DNA from: Eucommia ulmoides
Taxonomy: Eukaryota > Streptophyta > Magnoliopsida > Garryales > Eucommiaceae
Length of the DNA stretch: 64,000 bases
NCBI GenBank assembly: GCA_016647705.1
Contig: CM028328.1
Span: 51,817,647-51,881,646, forward strand
Reading direction: 5' to 3'
In this document: positions 11,836 through 23,181 of the stretch, in pieces
How positions within the stretch are numbered: the stretch's first letter is position 1
Layout: the number at the start of each line of letters is the position of its first letter
Translations under genes and position numbers: made by a program
The notes under the pieces: generated by a model
What the model saw: the letters and a program-made list of their open reading frames with translations, nothing else
Databases searched by the model: none
Told to the model about the DNA's origin: nothing

Positions 11836-12306
11836 CCGAATTGATAAGATTTTTTTTTTTTTTTTTTGATAAGCATGATTACAAACTATATAAACCACAA
11901 GTAATTCATTAATGGAGGTCGAAAAAGAAATGCATGTACTCCTATTTTGTTTTCTATATTGATGACTACACATTCAACTCATAAATTATATATGAAATTA
12001 AAAAATCATAATTATTTATGATGAATCCCAACTTAAGTGGATGTCATCTCTTTGTTTCTATTCATGTTTCTGTTCTCTGTTCTTATCATGTTCATTTCTC
12101 AATTCTGTTTCTATTTAAATTTATGATTATGTTTATATTTGGGCTAATAAAAATTAGAAATGAAATTATAACGTTTAAAGTTATAAATTAGAAATGTTTA
12201 TATTTGTGTTTTTAAAAATTAGAAATGTTTTTAGTTGCATTAACTTTGACTTAGCTTTGTATGACTCTATCTAATTCACTATTATTTACTTTATATCTCA
12301 GGCAAT
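11836..12306. other. AT-rich Helitron interior
   Basis: Contains a T run (11850-11867) and scattered remnants of the TGTTTCTG word near 12050-12110. No gene is visible. An intron of an upstream-initiated transcript is possible, since TATATCTCAG at 12292-12301 looks like a splice acceptor just before the next ORF. Confidence 0.35.
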
Positions 12307-12963
12307 ATGGTACGGCCTCCTATAGTTTTAAGAACGAGTAATAGACTCAAGTTACAAGATGAAAAATATATTTTTTATGAAAGTTCATTTGTGGAAACAT
12401 ATCCTGTAAGGGACTATGGAAATTGTAAAATTAATAGTGCAAGTGAATTGCAAAAATTTAGGTGGAGATTAATTACTCAGAAACAAATAATTCAACAAAT
12501 TGTTGAGGGATTGCCATCAAGATGGAATGTTGCTGTAGAGAAGATATTTGACAAGTATCAACCTAGGACTGCACAAGAGTTTGTGCATCTATTAGAAGAG
12601 GCCGAACATGACATCCATCCTTTGTGGGTTAAATTTGAGAATGAACAAATGGATGAACAAATGAGCGTTAGAGAACATATTCTCAACAAGGAGCGTTTGT
12701 ACAAGAAGTTAAAATATTATAGATTTCGACCCAATATTGCAGTACTGGTGTACGCAATAGTGCACACGCTTCCACCTACGTGGCCAAGAATTAAAATTCA
12801 CAAAATAATTAAGTATAAGTTTCTAGACTTGAGGGCGTTAGGAACTATGTTAGAGATAGTTGAAGATGATATGATATGTTTAAAAGCATTGGAGGAAGTG
12901 GAAGATAATCTACATAAGTATCTACAAGCATTGGAATCCGAGAAAGACGAAAAAATGGAGTAA
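12307..12963 (+). CDS. 218-codon ORF of unknown function carried by Helitron 1
   Basis: An uninterrupted frame from ATG (12307) to TAA, 218 residues, charged and Lys/Glu-rich, with no signal peptide or membrane segment. I do not recognise it firmly. The second half (about residues 120-190: VREHILNKERLYKKL, later VHTLPPTWPRIK and LRALGTMLEIVEDD) is weakly reminiscent of the UBN2-type gag domain of copia elements, where a 'VxEHvxkmxxlxxxL…LPPsw' pattern is usual. The first half (TQKQIIQQIVEGLPSRWN, then AQEFVHLLEEAEHD) is also gag-like in flavour. It lies 0.5 kb upstream of the RepHel start, on the same strand and inside the Helitron. It may be a captured host or retroelement fragment, or an accessory Helitron protein. 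The lack of stops contrasts with the frameshifted RepHel. Confidence 0.5.
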   Translation: MVRPPIVLRTSNRLKLQDEKYIFYESSFVETYPVRDYGNCKINSASELQKFRWRLITQKQIIQQIVEGLPSRWNVAVEKIFDKYQPRTAQEFVHLLEEAEHDIHPLWVKFENEQMDEQMSVREHILNKERLYKKLKYYRFRPNIAVLVYAIVHTLPPTWPRIKIHKIIKYKFLDLRALGTMLEIVEDDMICLKALEEVEDNLHKYLQALESEKDEKME

Positions 12964-13478
12964 AAGTTGTTTAAGGTACATATTCCTTTTAAAAAATTGA
13001 TTTTTTTAATAAAAGAATAACATTAGTTGCAATTTCTTAACTAATTGTAGAATTTTTTTATTATTTTTTGTAGGAGACATCATTTGAAGTTTATTTTTCT
13101 TTGATTGCTGAAGACACGAAGATCATAGGGATTATTACTTAATCGACTTTTGTTATAATTAATTTTGTTTTGATTTGTATTTCATATTTTGTTGTTATCA
13201 TTTGAAATAATTTTTGAAGTGTGATGAGATTAAAGTTTTGTCTTTTTCTTCTCAATATTAGATATTAATACAATTTATTTTTGAGTTTTTATTTTTCGTA
13301 TGTATTGTACAATTGATGGTCACATTATTTGACGATAACTTTGCTTTGATCTTGCTCTATTTTTTAATTTGTGTTGGTGGTGATTATCTTCGTTATATTT
13401 AATTTTTTTAAACCCGTCACTTTAAGATTTAACAACATAATTTTGTTCATTATTTTCAGGATTCTGTAAATTTTGACA
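12964..13478. other. AT-rich spacer between the 218-codon ORF and RepHel
   Basis: T-rich intron-like DNA. TTTTTTGTAG at about 13065-13074 could be a splice acceptor for a 3' exon of the upstream ORF (ending …GATTATTACTTAA), but this is not certain. Confidence 0.35.
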
Positions 13479-16400
13479 ATGAATGATACTACTCTTCCAA
13501 AAAATGTAAATTTATCGTTTATTTTATTTTATATTTTACTATTTCTAATAATATATGAAATTGATATCATTTTATTTACATTTAGGTTGTTCAATCAGAT
13601 GTTGGGGATTTAGTTTATATTGATCATGATAATGCAAACGTTCCTACTTGCAAGGTATGTCCATTTCCATACAAATAGATTGTGAGTGACTCTAGATTAT
13701 TTTAATTTTAACCACTATTTTTTTGACTTGCTCTTCAGTTGTAGTTAATTGTTTATACACATTCGTATGCGATACACATTTGAAATGACAACCTAAATGA
13801 AAATCTAACACATATGGTAAATATAATTTAGGCTTATTTAAAAATAGCCCCATTTCTAAAAGAAAAATTAGAATGGACCTCAGGCCTATCTTTTATTTCC
13901 TATAAATATATAAGGATAAATGTGATTTCATTAAATTTTAATTTGATGACATTTTTTAATATTATGGGAGTAACACTTAACACCCCTGTGGTATTTCCGT
14001 TACTCACCGTGGTTCAAATCAAAGTGCAATTTGTACCCCGTGTCTAAAGGCATCGTAGCACATGGTAATTATCTTTATACGATATGAGTGAATCGTATGC
14101 AATGCATGTCTATATTTATAATTGAAGTATAGATACTTTTTAAAATGTCCCAATCATGTCGTTATCTTTAGGCGTCAAATGATAATGTCGTATCAAAATG
14201 TGCTCTATCTCAACGACTTCGAAGGGAACGAGAAAGATCGAATCGACAAAATGACAGTGAAAACGTTATCTCAAAAGCTACTATAGTACAACGAGCAAGA
14301 AGGGAAAAAGAAGTATCTAAATGCGCTGATGTTGTGTCAAAAGCTACTATTTCGCAACGTTCAAGAAGAGAAAGAGAGAAACTTGATTGTCGCCGTTCTT
14401 TCAATACAAATGAGATCCCTCCAGTACCGAGATTTGTTGGCCAATCTGGCATGAATAATCAAGATTTATCGTCCCAGGTTGTTTCCCCATCAAGTGAAAT
14501 CCCTAGGACTCAAGGTGAAATGACCTGTGATGTTGAAGCTAACTTAGGTTCTCTAATCAATATTACTGAAACATATTCCTCTAAAACTCCAACAACAAAT
14601 ATCCTTCGAGTACATACAACTTCACCAGCCATTGATGTCGAGATGGTCCATGAAGATACTTTAACACAACGAGCAAGAAAGGAAATGGAGGTCGCTAAAC
14701 GCACTGTTGTATTATCAAATCGTACCCTTGCGCAACGTTCGCGACGAGAAAGAGAGAAACTTGATTGCCTAAATTCCTTGAATCGTGAGCATTTGGAGAT
14801 AGGTCAATTATTGGTAGGACAATCATCTGCAACTCCGTCAAAGCGAAGAAATACAAGTCCATACACTCCATTAACTATGGATAGCGAAATTACCTGTGAC
14901 GTTAGAGTGGACTTGCCTTCTCCACGCAACTTGGATGCAGAGTTGAGTCTTTTCAATATAAATGAGGTCCCTCCAGTACAGAGGTTTGTTGGCCAATCAA
15001 GGATAGAAGATCAATATTTATCATCTCATCCCCCAACAATTGAAATCTGTGGAAGTCACGGCGAGTTCGAAGCGATTTTACCTTCTGAACTCGATATTAG
15101 TGAAACACATTTTCCTACAACTACAACAACGAACTCACTTAGGGAGCATACTACTCCACCAACCATTGATGTCGAGATGGATCAGGTAGTTGAAGGTTCA
15201 AGTTTACAAGTTCAACAACGCGGTTTACTGTCTGCAAATATATGGTCAGTTAATATCATTATTTTTTTATATTATAAATCAAGTTATAACTACCTAAACA
15301 TATTTTGCTGAATAAGCATAATAACCTTACTACATTATGAATATAGGCCAACATCTGCCAACGAAGATATTTACGAGGAGCAAGATATTGATGGGTTCAA
15401 TGTTACATGTAATGATCCTGCCATTCATATAAACAGTAATCGTCATTATCTTGGTTTAATGAATGTTGTTTGTTCTTATTGTTCTGCTTTGCATTGGATG
15501 GACGAAAAATTGGTAAAATCATCCAAAAGACGTCCTCTTTTTGGTACATGTTGTTTACAAGGAAAAGTTAAACTGCCTTTGCTCCTTGCACCCCCTTCAC
15601 AAATTAAAGCATTATATGATGGCATTGATGACATGTCGATATCATTTCGTCGTTACACTAGAGAATATAATGCAACAAATGTTTTTACAAGCCTTGGTGC
15701 CAAGCTAGATGCAAGAACACTTACTGGAAGGGGGCCAACAATGTTTACAATACATGGACAGTTGCGCCATCGAACAGGAACATTAATTCCACAACCTGGA
15801 GAAGATGCAATATACTCCCAACTGTATATTTATGATCCTGATTCTGCCTTAAACGTACGATGCCGTAGGAATCCTAATCTAAGATCCGACGTTCTACAAA
15901 CTATTCAAGACTGTCTGTTGCAACATAATGTATTTGTAAATAAGTTTCGTCAAGCTTATGCAATTTTAAGTCAATTGGATTTAGAACAACAGACTTTGCC
16001 GGCAATTCTTCATTATAATACAAGAACAGATCGTCGGCGATATAATTTGCCAACAGCAGATGAAGTAGCAGTTATATTACCAGGAGATGGAACTGAGACG
16101 ACTGGGATGAGGGATATTATTTTACATTTGAGGGGAAGCAATGAACTAATGCAAATCAATGAATGTCATCCTGCTTATTTACCATTGCATTATGTTTTAT
16201 TGTTTCCTTTTGGTGAACTTGGATGGGAACCTGGATTCAGACAGTGGGATGTGACCAATGGTTTATACACAAATGACCGACTGACTCAAATGCAATTTTA
16301 TAGTTATCATTTGTTTGAAAGACTAACAGAGTATTCTACAATTTTAAGAGGAGGAAAATTATTTCAAGAGTTCTTGGTAGATGCATGGGCTACCACTGAA

Positions 16401-19400
16401 CAAAATCGCTTAAATTACTTTAGGCTCAATCAAAAAAATATTCGTGGTGAACTTTATCAAAATATATGTGATGGAGCAGTAGATGGGTTGGAACCTGATC
16501 AAATAGGCCAACGAATTATCTTGCCATCATCTTTTATTGGCGGTCCAAGACAAATGTTTGAAATTTTTCAAGATTCGATGGCTATCACGCGGTACAATCA
16601 TCACCCAGATGTATTTCTCACCATGACTGCAAATCCTAGGTGGACGAAAATCACTTCAGCTTTGTTGCCGAATCAAAATCCAACCGACCGCCCCGATTTA
16701 ATTGCCCGTGTGTTTGAGTTGAAAAGAAATGCACTGATGAAAGAGATTGAAAAGACACAAGTATTCGGAAAAAAAGTTGGTCATGTTTATACAATTGAAT
16801 ACCAAAAAAGGGGGTTGCCGCACATGCATTTATTAATATTTCTTGACGGTCCAGACAAAATCCGAACATGTGAACAAGTAGATAGAATAGTTTGTGCAGA
16901 ATTTCCCGATTCAATTGAAGAGCCAGAACTTTTTGAAACCATCAAAACATGTATGGTGCATGGACCATGTGGTGTTCGAAATCCGCAAGCACCTTGCATG
17001 GATAATGGTCGATGCACTAAGAGATACCCGCGAGCTTTTGTAGACGAAACCACCTTGAATGAAGAAGGATATCCTATTTATCTCGCAATAATGGAAAAGT
17101 TTACAAAGTAAGGGGACAAGAGGTTGACAATAGAGATATTGTTCCCTACAATGCATACCTCTCAAAGAAATTCGATTGTCATATCAATGTTGAAGTTTGT
17201 GCTGGACTTCGATGTGTTAAATATATTAACAAATATATTCACAAAGGAGTTGATCGAGCAACATTGACTTTGGGAGGAGTAGATGAGATTAAACAATATC
17301 TTGATGCGAGGTATATCGGACCGTCTGAAGCAGCTTGGCGCCTTTTTAGTTTTTCCATGCATGAAGAGATTCCGATGGTTGTTCGATTGATGCTCCATTT
17401 GCCTGGGATGCATCGTGTTGTATTTAATCCTAACGAGTGTATGGATGCAATTGTTTCTCGGGCTCAATCACAACGTTCAACTTTAACATCGTTCTTCGCA
17501 TATTGCGATGCACATGAAGATGCGCGGGTTTATACTTATCAGGAGTTTCCTCAGCATTTTGTTTGGAATAAAAATCAAAAGGTATGGACACGACGGTCAA
17601 GGGGGTTTGCTATTGGTAGAATGTACTTTGCCCCGCCCAATTCAGGTGAACGATTTTATCTTCGTCTGTTATTGACTGTGGTTAAAGGACCACGATCATT
17701 TGAAAACTTACGTACATTCAATAACATTGAATATCCAACATTCAAAGCTGCATGTGTAGCAAGGGGGATTTTAGAAGATGATGGTGAATGGGTGCAGTGC
17801 CTTCAAGAGGCATCAATTATGACTACTGGATATCAAATGCGGAGATTATTTTGTGTTATTCTTACACAATGTTCTCCAACAAATCCGTGCGAATTATGGC
17901 ATCAATTTTCAATGTACATATGTGACGATCTTGCTCACAAACTTCGTAATATATTTGTCATTCCCTCTCCAACCGAAGAACAAGTAAAAGACTATGGGTT
18001 ATATCTTTTGAATCAACTTCTTCAAGAATCTGGTAAGAGTTTACTTGATTTTCCATCGATGCCTCAACCGGTAAAAAATTGGAATATAATAGTTGGCAAT
18101 AGATTGATATGGGAACATCGACAAATGCAGATTGAAGCGCAACAACTAAATGTACAAGTTAATATTGATTCCCTCAATCGTGGACAACATGTTGCTTATG
18201 AAGCAATTACTTCATCGGTGTTTGCTAATCAAGATAAAATGTTCTTTCTAAATGGTGGTGCTGGTACTGGGAAAACATTTTTATATAATACAATCGCAAC
18301 AAAATGTCGCAGTCTTGGTTATATTGTTATTACTATAGCATCGTCTGGTATTGCCTCATTGTTACTTGAAGGAGGTCGAACTGCACATTCCACGTTTCGC
18401 ATTCCGTTGGATATACTCGATAATTCATTTTGTAGGTTTAGTAAACAATCATTGCATGCCGAGCTATTTCGAGAAGCAAAACTAATTATTTGGGATGAAG
18501 TTCCCATGCAACATAAGTATTGTGTCGAGTCGGTGGATCGCACATTACAAGACATTCGTGAAAACCCAAGACCATTCGGGGGTATCACTATTGTTCTTGG
18601 AGGGGATTTCAGACAAATTTTACCTGTTATACCTAAAGGTGTTCGTCAACAAATTGTGGCTGCATCATTCAGACGATCGTTCCTTTGGAAAGATATACAG
18701 GTGTTGACTTTGGACGAGAATATGCGCTTAAGTAGCGCAAATGTTGATAATGTTGAGTTCTCGAGATACTTACTACAGGTAAAACTCAGTTTAATAATAT
18801 TATTATTCTTTAAGAACTCATCCCATATATTTTTATGATAAATAACCTGTAATATTTTGTTATTTTTTTTTTTAGATTGGAAGCGATCCGTGTGAAATTG
18901 TACAATTACCATCAACCATACATAAGTGTCGTAATATGAGAGAATTGATAGTTTCTGTTTATCCACGTCTTGATATGCCTGGTACTGTTACTCCTACATT
19001 TCTAACCGAACGGTCTATTCTTTCTGCACGGAATGATGATGTCAATAAGATAAATTCAACAGCATTAGAGATGTTTCCCGGAGAAATTATCACATACCTA
19101 GCTCCAGACAAAATGTCAGATGATGATGGATTTGATTCTCAACTTACTAATCGTTATCCTAATGAGTATCTAAATTCATTAGATCCTTCAGGATTACCAC
19201 CGTTTAAGTTAGATATAAAAATAGGTTGTCCTATAATGTTACTGAGAAATATTGCACCGAATGATGGACTTTGTAATGGGACTCGGCTAATGGTTGTTAG
19301 GTGTGCTTCGCGTATAATCGAGGCAAGAATTTTGACCGGTGATAAAGCTGGAAATTTGGTATTCATTCCTAGAATATCTTTGACTCCATCATCTTCTGAA

Positions 19401-19667
19401 TTTCATTTTCAAATGACACGACGACAATTTCCTATTCGTTTGGCATATGCCATGACAATAAATAAGTCACAGGGGCAATCTGTGAAATTTGTTGGAGTTG
19501 ATTTAACTACACCAGTCTTTAGTCATGGCCAATTATATGTTGCTTTATCAAGATGCACATCATTTGATCGGTTAAGTGTCCTTCTCCCTGATAATGAATC
19601 TCTCTCTACAACGAACATTGTCTACCCAGAAGTTCTATTGTTAAGATATCAACTTAATAATTGGTAA
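13479..19667 (+). pseudogene. Helitron RepHel transposase (rolling-circle replicase-helicase), one frameshift
   Basis: Proposed exons: 13479-13505, 13586-13654, 14172-15244, 15347-18778 and 18876-19667, all with GT…AG introns, about 1,797 residues. In order: an N-terminal basic repeat region (five QRxRREREK-like motifs, 14206-14760); a zinc-finger-like C-x2-C…ALHW…C segment (15470-15560); the Rep nuclease with the HUH motif LPHMHL (CAC ATG CAT at 16821-16829); the tyrosine motif [10 protein letters not shown] (about 17218-17247); and a Pif1-family SF1 helicase with Walker A GGAGTGKT (18254-18277), Walker B IIWDEVPM (about 18487-18510) and a C-terminal NKSQGQS…ALSR region. A one-base loss near 17080-17085, between the HUH and Tyr motifs, shifts the frame. 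The summed exon length is one short of a multiple of three, consistent with a single deletion. As written it cannot make full-length RepHel. Confidence 0.85.
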
Positions 19668-19998
19668 GGTAATTCCATTAGTATTTTCTTTCGTTGTTCT
19701 TTTGTTTATAAAATTTTTATCATTAATCATTCATTCACTTTGTTGATTGTTGTAGGAATTGGTTTAAAAAGTTCTACACTGGTGGAGTTATTATAAGGTA
19801 ATTAAGTTATTGTTATTTGTTTCAGGCATGGGTGTAATTGATAGACATTTTGACAACACATGTTAACAATTAAAATTCATTACTTTTGTTGATGTTTGTT
19901 GTTGTGGGCGCTTGCAATATAGTCTGTATTGATGTTTTGGTGATAAATAATACAATTTATTTTGCTTAATTGCCCAAATATTAGGTTATTTATTTACG

Positions 19999-20029
19999 CC
20001 CGTGCCTTCAGGCACGGGTTATACGATAG
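19999..20029 (+). other. Helitron 1 3' terminal hairpin and end
   Basis: CCCGTGCC-TTCA-GGCACGGG is a perfect 8-bp stem with a 4-base loop. Eleven bases later the element ends ATAG|T. The hairpin is thought to act as the stop signal of rolling-circle transposition. Confidence 0.85.
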
Positions 20030-20078
20030 TTGTATTATACAATTAAATTAATATGAAAAATAATATAAAAAGAACTTA

Positions 20079-20881
20079 CTTGGCAAAGGAAATAGAAAAT
20101 TATTTGCTGGATCATTCATAATTTCTGACAACACTCTTGTGTCATGTGCAACACCTTCCCAACCAGCCCATAAAAATGTAAAAATCATATCGAAGTCACA
20201 TATCGCAAGCACATTTTGATAACATTGTCATCTTCCTCTTCCTCTAAATGGAACTTGCTTATCAGGAGAAATAACCGCATGAATAAAAATTCCATTAAGT
20301 GCCCCTACAGCACCCTTTAAAAAGAATCGGTTAATTCAAACAAAACACCAAAATCAACTACTAAACAAACAATTTAGATATTTTACCTGAAACATTTGTC
20401 TAAGGCGTTGATGGTGTTGATTTGAACTCTCATTGCTTGTTGTTGGGATGATCATTTCTTTAGAAAAATATATCATTGCATCCAATACTTCATGGAAAAT
20501 TTTATGTATAGTTTTAGTTGAATGGTTGAATCTTCTATTCACACAACGAATTCTTGAATTGTGACTTAAAATTAAGAGAAATAGTGTCATTTTCTCTTTA
20601 ACGAAAATGTAACGACTATCTTTTAACCATCCTTTGTTTTCGAAGTAGGTACACAATCTTATGAATGGGTCAATCTTCATCCTCAACATTTCGAGACAAT
20701 GAGAATCATTTCCGTTAACAATTTCTTCTACATATAATTTTCCACTAAGAGAGGAATCGGTATCAAATCTTCTTCTATTTCTCCTTATTTTTTTCATTAA
20801 TAAAAGAACTGCAACTTTCTTTAAGACGATATTTGAATTCTTTATTTTCATTCTAAAACAAAAATAATATACTTTAATCAC
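20079..20881 (-). pseudogene. PIF/Harbinger transposase, N-terminal exons (dead)
   Basis: The first exon runs leftward from near 20881 to about 20385, with a probable start at MKKIRRNRRR. It includes KIDPFIRLCTYFENKGWLKD and the helix-turn-helix-like RFNHSTKTIHKIFHEVLDA, typical of the N-terminal half of PIF/Harbinger transposases. After a short intron the second exon (about 20330-20079) reads GALNGIFIHAVISPDKQVPFRG, then QNVLAICDFDMIFTFLWAGWEG and AHDTRVL. The first catalytic residue, normally Asp in GALDGTH, is Asn here. A donor GTAAGTTC follows at about 20077, and the intron contains Helitron 1. Both catalytic Asp positions are Asn and there is a stop in the last exon, so this gene cannot supply active transposase. 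Confidence 0.75.
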
Positions 20882-21136
20882 CGGCTAAAAATATTTCATT
20901 GAAATAAAAAGTCAAATATCACATATACATAAAACCTTAAAAAAACCAAATACATAATGAGTCACATATTAAAACCACTAAGCAAATATTTAAATACTTA
21001 TAAATCCAAATATTACATTCACATAAAAATTCATAGTTGAAGTTCAACAAAAGATAATTCAAAATCCACTACATTCAAAGAAATCCTAATTTCTTCGCAT
21101 TCATTTTTAGCCAATTGATTCTAACTTTTTCGGGTT

Positions 21137-21981
21137 TTTGAACTAAAGTCATCCATTACTCTCGATATGATTGACTCTCACAAAAGATACTTAGCACTAC
21201 ACTATATAAAGGGTCATCCATATGGAGCATTATCATACTATCCAAAGCTCCATTACACTCCTACATGGTAGGTCCATCCGATTTCTCTAAGCTTTGCAAA
21301 ACAACTTGTAGTTGTTTATCGATATCATCACTTTTCATCTTCTTCTGACGCTTAGCTTTTGAAGATGAAGGTACAGAATCACTCTTTAGGTCAATTTGTA
21401 CGCGTCCGATAGATTGAGACGTTGATGAGTACTGGACATCATCGGAAGGTAATCCTATCCTAGAAAGACCCTATGATGCTTCCCCTATCGCTGTTATACC
21501 ATCAAACAATGCCTTCATTTCATCAGCATATTGCAGACCAACATATCGAAATTGTTTAGTTTCGGGATTGTCCTATAAGGCATCATATTTTTCATTTATA
21601 AGTTACTATTTTATTATGTAATTTAAATATATATTTGATAAATAATATCGTACTTCGTGTTACCTTTAAGTATACGTTCCATTGCTCGGCACTCCAATTC
21701 TTCATGTTTGTCAATGGATCATCTCCATGACCGGTATTTTTCATTAGTTTGGTCCATGTTTGATATTTTTTATTCATATAGTCCCATTGATTTTTCATTT
21801 GCTTTTGAGTAATGACAATATTTTTTTTCTCAGCAATCTTCTTTGCTATATTATCCCATGCTTCTTTCCTAAGAATTTCACTAGATTTCTTGTTATGATT
21901 CGCCTCTTCAAGACATAAATCTAGAAAAAGTTTATATTGATCTAGATCTTTCCAATTAGCTCTAGCATCATTAGTCGACAT
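21137..21981 (-). pseudogene. Harbinger Myb/SANT-like DNA-binding protein (degenerate)
   Basis: The first exon (21981 to about 21665) encodes WKDLDQYKLFLDLCLEEA, then EAWDNIAKKIAEKKNIVITQ and KQMKNQWDYMNKKYQTWTKL. This is the trihelix/Myb_DNA-bind_3 pattern of the second protein of plant PIF/Harbinger elements, which binds DNA and assists the transposase. A second exon (about 21573-21137) continues with QFRYVGLQYADEMKALFDG and a Lys/Ser-rich tail containing AKRQKKMKSDDI. That tail has at least two premature stops (near 21475 and 21265). Gene order and strand agree with the transposase remnant, supporting C1 as a formerly autonomous element. Confidence 0.7.
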
Positions 21982-23178
21982 ACCTACACCGGTTTGATTG
22001 AAAAAACATAATATAAGTGTAAATTAAAAAACAGAGTAGCTTATTCGCACGCATTGATCAAATTATTATATGTTGATCGACTTGGAGGAATTTGTATTCA
22101 AATATATGTAAAATATATTACCGTCACCAACATATCCAAAGAAAAAATTCGCACGCACAAGAACACTTGATGAAGCACGACTATTGGTTATTCTAAGTGG
22201 CACATACACCGTATATTTTATAGTCTGAAATAGTTTGCAGCGTTTAATTTCTATGAGAGATCATTAAGAACGCCATTAAGATAGTTTGCTATTCTTAATC
22301 TCTTGGTGGCGTTTGTTTAGTATTTCTGTTCTTGATTACTGTTTTTGTTCTCAGATATTAGAGAACCGAAACTGGAATTTAAGATCAGGTAATCCTTCAC
22401 CCATAATCATAAACATTACAAAAATCAGTTGCAAATTTCAAATGTTCTCTTGCTCACTACCAACCAAAATCAGGAAAACATTACAAAAACTAAAAACATT
22501 AAAAATCCAAAAAAACGCCTTGCACAGACTAACTCAATGTGTATTGGTATGAAATCAAAATCAAAGAACAGAAATCTCGTATATCAAGCAAAAATTTCAG
22601 ATTTCGAAATAGAAAAACGTATATATGAAGGACGATTTATGAAGAAACGAAATTAGAAATGCATTCAGATCTGAAAAACAGATTTAAATCTCATTGATCT
22701 GAAAAAACCCTAAACCCTAAACTATAGATTTGAAGAAGAACATACCTTGTTGAAACTTTGCCTATTCGCCGCCTTTCTTTTAAGCTCGTCGCTGCCGCTG
22801 TCGCTCCTCTTCTAAGCTCTCCGCCGCCGCTCCTCTTCTAAGCTCACCGGCGTCGCCTCTCTTCTCAAATCGTCGAAATCGCCTCTTTGCACAACAACGA
22901 AAAACGAGATCGATCAAATGATATGGAACAGAAGAACCCTACTTCCCTAAGGGCAAAATGGTCAATTCTGAGCGCATTCTGTAAAAAAAAATAAGTAAAG
23001 GGGGTTTTACTAAATTTTTAACTTAACATTTCAGTTAATTTTTAAGCAAGTTTAATTAATTAAGTAATTTTTATTACATTTGTCAAACACACTTAATTCA
23101 TTAAGCACTTAATTTAATCAATTTTAAATACTTAATTTTTTTATAAACAAGATTTTTAAGTGGTTATTAAATATGCTC
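21982..23178. other. C1 leader and right subterminal region
   Basis: 22690-22920 is GC-richer, with GCCGCC/TCTTCTC repeats, and matches element A at 5880-5990. It is presumably the promoter or leader end of the transposase genes. 22296-22365 holds a GTTTGTTTAGTATTTCTGTTC word related to a MITE family seen elsewhere. 22990-23178 is the AAGTACTTAA-rich subterminal region. Confidence 0.5.
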
Positions 23179-23181
23179 TTA

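Larger units (their letters stand above)
9235..20029 (+). mobile_element. Helitron 1 (RepHel-bearing, 10.8 kb)
   Basis: Begins TCTATTATATAAAATAGTACGG directly after an A, and ends with a perfect 8-bp hairpin (19999-20018), then TTATACGATAG followed by T. Insertion between A and T without target duplication, a 5' TC and a 3' hairpin a few bases before a CTRR-like end are the Helitron signature. The last four bases are ATAG instead of canonical CTAG, while Helitron 2 at 43233 keeps CTAG. It encodes the RepHel transposase (13479-19667). It lies within an intron of C1's transposase gene: the flanks read as donor GTAAGTTC… on the right (about 20077) and acceptor …TATACAG on the left (about 9187). 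Confidence 0.85.
7663..23178 (-). mobile_element. PIF/Harbinger element C1 with transposase remnants; host to C2 and Helitron 1
   Basis: The left terminus is GGGCTTGTTTGATAACGACTT at 7663. A degenerate complementary terminus lies at about 23150-23178 (…TGGTTATTAAATATGCTC). TTA flanks both ends (7660-7662 and 23179-23181). Without C2 and the Helitron it is about 4.0 kb, a normal size for an autonomous plant PIF/Harbinger. It encodes, on the - strand, a DDE transposase (split over 8696-9186 and 20079-20881) and a Myb/SANT-like protein (21137-21981), the two proteins of this superfamily. The right border is uncertain: the last 30 bp resemble the other end type, so the true end could lie near 23150. 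Confidence 0.7.

Noticed and set aside
11082..11876. Long overlapping open frames (up to 212 codons) on both strands
   Set aside because: They are readings of the stop-poor TGTTTCTG repeat. The Cys/Phe/Ser/Val periodic text is not protein-like.
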